Shown: positions 59,870 through 64,000 of the stretch, in pieces
How the letters are laid out: each line of letters opens with the position of its first letter
How positions within the stretch are numbered: position 1 is the stretch's first letter
Origin: Megachile rotundata
Lineage: Eukaryota > Arthropoda > Insecta > Hymenoptera > Megachilidae
NCBI RefSeq assembly: GCF_050947335.1
Contig: NC_134983.1
Coordinates: 5,270,001 to 5,334,000 of the forward strand
Direction: 5' to 3'
Length of the DNA stretch: 64,000 nucleotides
Program-made: the position numbers and the translations under genes
The notes under the pieces: model-generated
Told to the model about the DNA's origin: nothing
Seen by the model: the letters and a program-made list of their open reading frames with translations, nothing else
Databases searched by the model: none

Positions 59870-60150
59870 GCGAAGTAAATTTTTTAATTTGCTTTCATTC
59901 AACTTCAATTTTATTAAATTTATTTTCAAGTTCTATTTTTGAGATTACTTTCAAAATACATTTTGAAGTTTTCTTTCAACTTCAACTTTGTTAAATTTAT
60001 TTTTAAGTTAAATTTTTAAGTGCACGCTCAAGATCCTTGTTTAAGTGCACTTTCAAGGTAAATTTTTAAGTGTACTTGCAAGTAATTTTTTAAATTTATT
60101 CCCAACTTAAATTTTCAAGTTTAAATCAAATTTTTAAGTTGATTCGTAAA
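59870..60150. repeat. Degenerate TTTTAAGT/TTCAAGTT repeat
   Basis: CAACTTCAATTTTATTAAAT (about 59899) and CAACTTCAACTTTGTTAAAT (about 59978) begin two similar units. They are followed by repeated AAATTTTTAAGTGCAC- and TTTTTAAGTTGA-type segments at irregular 25-35 bp spacing. Confidence 0.65.
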
Positions 60151-62219
60151 TTAAAATGAATGATTGTTCGCTTCTAATCGCTAGTTGACCTCATGTTACC
60201 AAATTACAGCAAGAATTCTGTAAAAATTTTCGAATAGAGGTAGCATTCGATCTGCCATCATTTTCAGACGCTCTTCTGAATAGGAACAAGCGGCAGAATA
60301 TAATATTCGAAATACATAATACGCCTGGAACTACTGGCTCCTATTTATAGGCGGGAGGGGTAGCGGCTGCTTGAATATTCGCAAGAAGGTTATCATTACC
60401 CTTCCTGCTGAATATCGAAAAATCGTCTTGAATTCAGGAACGAGCGTAATAACACGAAGGAAACGTAGCTACGAGAGATTCTGCTGGAGGAAAGCGGAAA
60501 CGAAGAAGAAACTCGCTCGAGCCAAGCATCATGCGAGATGAACGAGCAAATAACTTTATTTAAGAAAACCGCTCCAAACGCATGCAACCAGGATGGTGGC
60601 AGAATTCAATTACGTAGAAACACGAATGGAAATGCATGTAGGGTTTTACGGATATCATTTCGAGCGTAAATTTATAGAAAAATATTTTTTTCACGGGACA
60701 ACGCACCTTACCAAACTGCGACCTTTCGTTCATTTATGGTTCATTTTGTACATTTACTATTATGCATTTATATTCTTATAATCATAGCAACAATATACAG
60801 AGATCATGCATATTAGTGTATTCAAGAGTTATTCAATTCTTGCATATGAAATGACAGGTTTGGAAATGTTAAGCTAATTTGCTAAATTGCTAAATAATTT
60901 GCTACTTATACAAAGTGTTATCAAATTGTTGCAGACTCTTGATATGAATGTTGCTTTCTACTTGAGGTGCTAATATGTTTATACAGCCATTTTGATGGAA
61001 CATTATACTTCAAACTGATGTAAGTGCTATTTTGTGGTATTTTCATGACACCAAATTCTGTAGCATGCTTTCAAATCTTTTACGTATACATATGTCTTGA
61101 CCTAATATAAGATAGATTTTTTTACTGAACAATTTTTATGCTAAATATTATTGAACGAATCACGTAATCATTTTTATCAAATTTATTTTTATGTAAGCTA
61201 TAAGTAGATATAATATTGATATTTAAAAATATTATGTCACTAATTTGTGTAATATTTTCTGTTTCGAATTTGCTCACCGTATTCCGTAACTAAAGATCAG
61301 TTATTTTATATTCGGGGTCTTATTGAAGGGTTTATGCAGAAATTTTCATAAAATTTTAAGCTTCAAACTGATATGCCATAAAAGAAGTTGTACTATTATT
61401 ATGAAGGAAGGAGAGCAGCGATAAAGGGCAAGGTAAAAAAATACCAGTATTCCTCTAGTAGTTACAACGTTCGTGTTCACTGATGTGTATTAACGACATG
61501 CCCTGTGAAAGTTTAGTCAATATGAAGTCAGACTTTAATATCGACTAAACTCGAGTCACTTTTAGAATCGAAAATATTCTACTTACAGTAAAATATAATA
61601 CTATAAAATTAAAATATAATACTATAATATAATTAAGGATTATTTTAGTTATTACTTACCCATACTGAAATGATAGTTAGTTTCTTTGTTTAATGATAGT
61701 TTGCTTCTTACCTGTAACAAACGTGAAACAAAATTACTAGTACAGTGATTATGGTGCAAAAAGATATTGGATCACATAAAAGAAAAATAACAGACGATAA
61801 CGCTGAGGGATAAATACATTTCAATTGCTTTCTATTTAACAGTTGATTAATTAACTTATCACTTCTCGTTTATCTATTCATTCTTTAATTAATTTATCAC
61901 TTTTTATTACTTTATTAATTAATTCATCGATTTGTCACTTTTCAATCATTTATCAATTTTAAGTAATCGATTGAATCAATGTTTGCAATTTTCGTGACAT
62001 ACATTAAATTATATTAATACAAATATAAATACAAAGAATTGTTGAATAATTCAGACATGTTTTTCTTCCATCTCATTGTTTAGTCTTTCGCATAAACTAA
62101 TATTTTTCTATCATTAATTGCAACAATTGCCTATTTCATGTTTATACATCACATGTATAACACTATAGGTTTATATAAAAAATACTTATTTCAAATTATT
62201 ATATTAAATCAAATGTCAT
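60151..62219. other. No gene recognised
   Basis: A GC-richer patch lies at 60220-60600, AT-rich otherwise. Motifs CTTCAAACTGATGT (60995) and CTTCAAACTGATATGCCA (61358) resemble each other and a segment at 31896. Confidence 0.4.
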
Positions 62220-62471
62220 CTTTTCGTGTAAAGAGCCTCGCCATTTAACGATGCACTCGTGATGCACTCCCAGTTCAAAAGCGATAAATCTTACTCGAAT
62301 TTGTAATACTCTTCAATCCGAAGTTTAAATCCATTTACAGTTTACATAGTCAAGGGTCGCTGACTACAGCACTGACATAACACTCTCCCTTTTTTTATTT
62401 GTTTCAATACTGCAGCAGTGTGCAGCTAATGCTGACTGACGCATCCGACGAATAAATCATATGGCAAGGGA
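62220..62471 (-). mobile_element. TTAA MITE, copy D (minus orientation)
   Basis: Reverse-complemented from TTAA at 62472-62475 it begins TCCCTTGCCATATGATTTAT. It then shares GCGTCAGTCAGC, GTCAGCGACCCTTGACTAT, TTGAAGAGTATTACAAATT and GAGTGCATCACGAGTG, in the same order, with copy A at 37.5 kb. The far end is blurred: a TTAAATGGCGAGGCTC segment lies near it. Diverged, non-coding. Confidence 0.65.
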
Positions 62472-62475
62472 TTAA

Positions 62476-63290
62476 ACACTCGCTGCATGTGTTGCAAATG
62501 GCAAACACTATTTACTAAATCCAGCAAGCGATTTTCTCTGCATGACAAGGTTACCGAAGTAGTTCTCGAGCCGTATTCCGAATTCACAATCACGAATCGC
62601 TTATTAACTGACACTCGCAGAAAAGACGTTTCCATATTACAGCGGGATAGTTAGTGCTGACTAATGCATCCGACAAATATGTCGTACAAGGGGTACCCAT
62701 TTTAATCTGTGATATTAAATCGAATGCCTGAGTCACCTTTCGAGTACAGCAGATTAATTAATTTTAAACGGAGCAGTGCGGAATCTGGGTCACGCCTAAA
62801 CGCTAAATACTAAAAAGGAAGATAGAGTGTAACAAGGGGATCGTCGAGAAATGAGGTTAGCAGGACAAGGGGTTAAAATATCTCCGAAACTATAAGACAA
62901 ATGGGCAGTGTAGCCGGGCCACAGGTATTCAGGGCATGTTCACGTACCCCCGATATACGTGCACGTCCCCGCCATAGAGTTCGGTGAACGTGAGATTGTA
63001 ATTCAGAAACGCTTGTCATTCGTGCATTTTCCGGTACGAATGCACGTGCCAGCTAACCGCTGCCGGGACGAGTATCAAGCGGCACGGCAATACCATTAAT
63101 GCACGATGACGAGCCACAGAGAAATTGATCGAACGATCAGCTTTGCAATAAACGCCGCGTTTCGCGTCGGGAATAACCGCGACCGAGATCGAGAGCACCG
63201 TGAGCAATATCGAAACGCGATATAATGCATAACCATTCGACTACGTGAACTTCCCAATTTTTCTATCAGATAAAATTCTCTTCGACTTCT
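62476..63290. other. No gene; MITE-end duplicate near 62655-62690; GC-richer 62880-63230
   Basis: GCTGACTAATGCATCCGACA ... GTACAAGGGG (62655-62690) repeats the end of copy D, with its TTAA changed to TACC. Another CAAGGGGTTAA lies near 62865. The GC-richer segment at 62880-63230 has CpG-rich sequence with GTGCACGT-like palindromes and no recognisable frame. Confidence 0.4.
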
Positions 63291-63620
63291 TGTAATCTTT
63301 GTTACATCCCTTTGGGCCTTTGTTTCATATATCTTTGTTATGTCTCTTTACATCTCTTATGTCTTTTTGTACGTTTGGTATGTCTCTTTATGTCTCTGTT
63401 GGGGACATCCACATTTTTATCACATCTTTTAGCATCTTTGCTGTGCCTCTGTTGCATCTATTCACATCTTTGTTACATCCCTTTGTATTTTTGTAACATC
63501 TCTTTGTATCTCTTTTATATCTTTAGATCTTTTACATCTTCATGTTCCTTTGTATCTATATTACGTTCTTTTGTATCTTTGTTACAAACGTCTATGTCTT
63601 TATTGCATTGCTTTGTGTAG
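63290..63620. repeat. Pyrimidine-rich array of TTTGTTACATCTC-like units
   Basis: CTTTGTTACATCCC, CTTTGTATCTTTGTTACA and TATGTCTCTTTA variants repeat at roughly 14-16 bp for about 330 bp. The two overlapping plus frames (65 and 102 codons; Leu/Ser/Cys/Phe-rich) come from this repeat. Confidence 0.8.
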
Positions 63621-63930
63621 GTATACATTATCTATAGGAATTAACTATACTAGTTAGTTGCCTATTTTATGGATTTGATTACGTTATTCTACGATAGGTG
63701 ACAGTGACAGAAAATTATGCATACTGTACAGGAATGTCGGTTTCGAAGAATATACAGCTTATGACTTATTCAGGAATGATGGTCAGATGTAACATGCGAA
63801 TATCTTTACATTCCTACATTACGTAAGGAGCTATAGTGTTCTTATTTTCGTTGACCTCTCTGGATCGTTAGTTCACATTCTGTGCCAATAGCAAACGCTC
63901 ATCCATCTTTTAGCCGATGCTGCCCAATGT
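63621..63930. other. No gene recognised
   Basis: AT-rich to mixed sequence. Nothing supported. Confidence 0.4.
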
Positions 63931-63942
63931 AGCTTGATTTTG

Positions 63943-64000
63943 ACGATGTTGCAGTCTACGTGGCCAAAACCGATCAGGCCATAACACCCTGGGCAAGGAT
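63943..64000 (+). CDS. Possible start of a coding exon, cut by the window edge
   Basis: From an AG at the end of CCCAATGTAG the sequence reads LDFDDVAVYVAKTDQAITPW and is open to the window end. The residue mix looks protein-like, and there is an internal alternative acceptor (GATGTTGCAG). The polypyrimidine tract is weak, only 19 codons are visible, and I know no matching family. Confidence 0.2.

Noticed and set aside
1..64000. CRISPR array or prokaryotic operon
   Set aside because: The tandem arrays lack unique spacers between conserved repeats, and there are no ribosome-binding sites, operons or prokaryotic genes. The window is eukaryotic.

Overview
The window looks like non-coding DNA from an insect nuclear genome. 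It is strongly AT-rich, broken by short GC- and CpG-richer blocks, and it carries relics of mariner, Tc1-like, LTR and non-LTR elements of insect type. A hymenopteran (bee, ant or wasp) is my best guess, but that rests on base composition and repeat style only. I found no intact host protein-coding gene. The long reading frames are transposase relics, readings of short-period repeats, or frames through compositionally biased GC-rich DNA. The stretch is either a gene-poor intergenic region or the inside of a very long intron; a few short frames could be isolated exons and are listed at low confidence. LAYOUT. 0-8 kb: AT-rich DNA, a near-perfect 8-bp array (4147-4312) and a weak tRNA-like relic (5358-5429). 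9-10 kb: a 927-bp element with ~285-bp inverted arms and TA flanks. 11.4-12 kb: three ~200-bp tandem units. 16.3-17 kb: a 24-bp perfect palindrome and a 133-bp MITE. 18.2-19.1 kb: a 5'-truncated Tc1-like element with a decayed DD34E transposase. 28 kb: a solitary arm of the 9-kb family. 29-34.7 kb: three blocks of degenerate ~8-bp-period repeats. 37.5 kb: a TTAA-flanked MITE. 39.6-40.75 kb: a solo LTR of 1150 bp with a 5-bp duplication. 41.7-44.4 kb: more degenerate repeats and MITE fragments. 44.9-47.5 kb: the richest locus, a long-inverted-repeat element whose two arms hold three separate insertions (a deleted mariner, a 220-bp element with a 6-bp duplication, a TTAA MITE). 49.2-49.8 kb: a ~128-bp higher-order repeat. 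50.85-51.55 kb: a non-LTR retrotransposon RNase H relic. 54-55 kb: a 38-bp tandem array and a textbook TTAA MITE. 55.8-57.3 kb: a GC-richer pyrimidine-biased block. 58.5-59.45 kb: a large degenerate repeat. 62.2-62.5 kb: another TTAA MITE copy. 63.3-63.6 kb: a pyrimidine-rich array. HOW IT FITS TOGETHER. The window is a record of cut-and-paste DNA transposons and their non-autonomous derivatives, together with a repeat family of ~8-bp period found at eleven or more loci in both orientations. No operating pathway or gene system is visible. The points most worth following are the dateable nest of insertions at 44.9-47.5 kb, the long-TIR family seen at three loci, and the 8-bp family with higher-order periods near 76, 96 and 128 bp.
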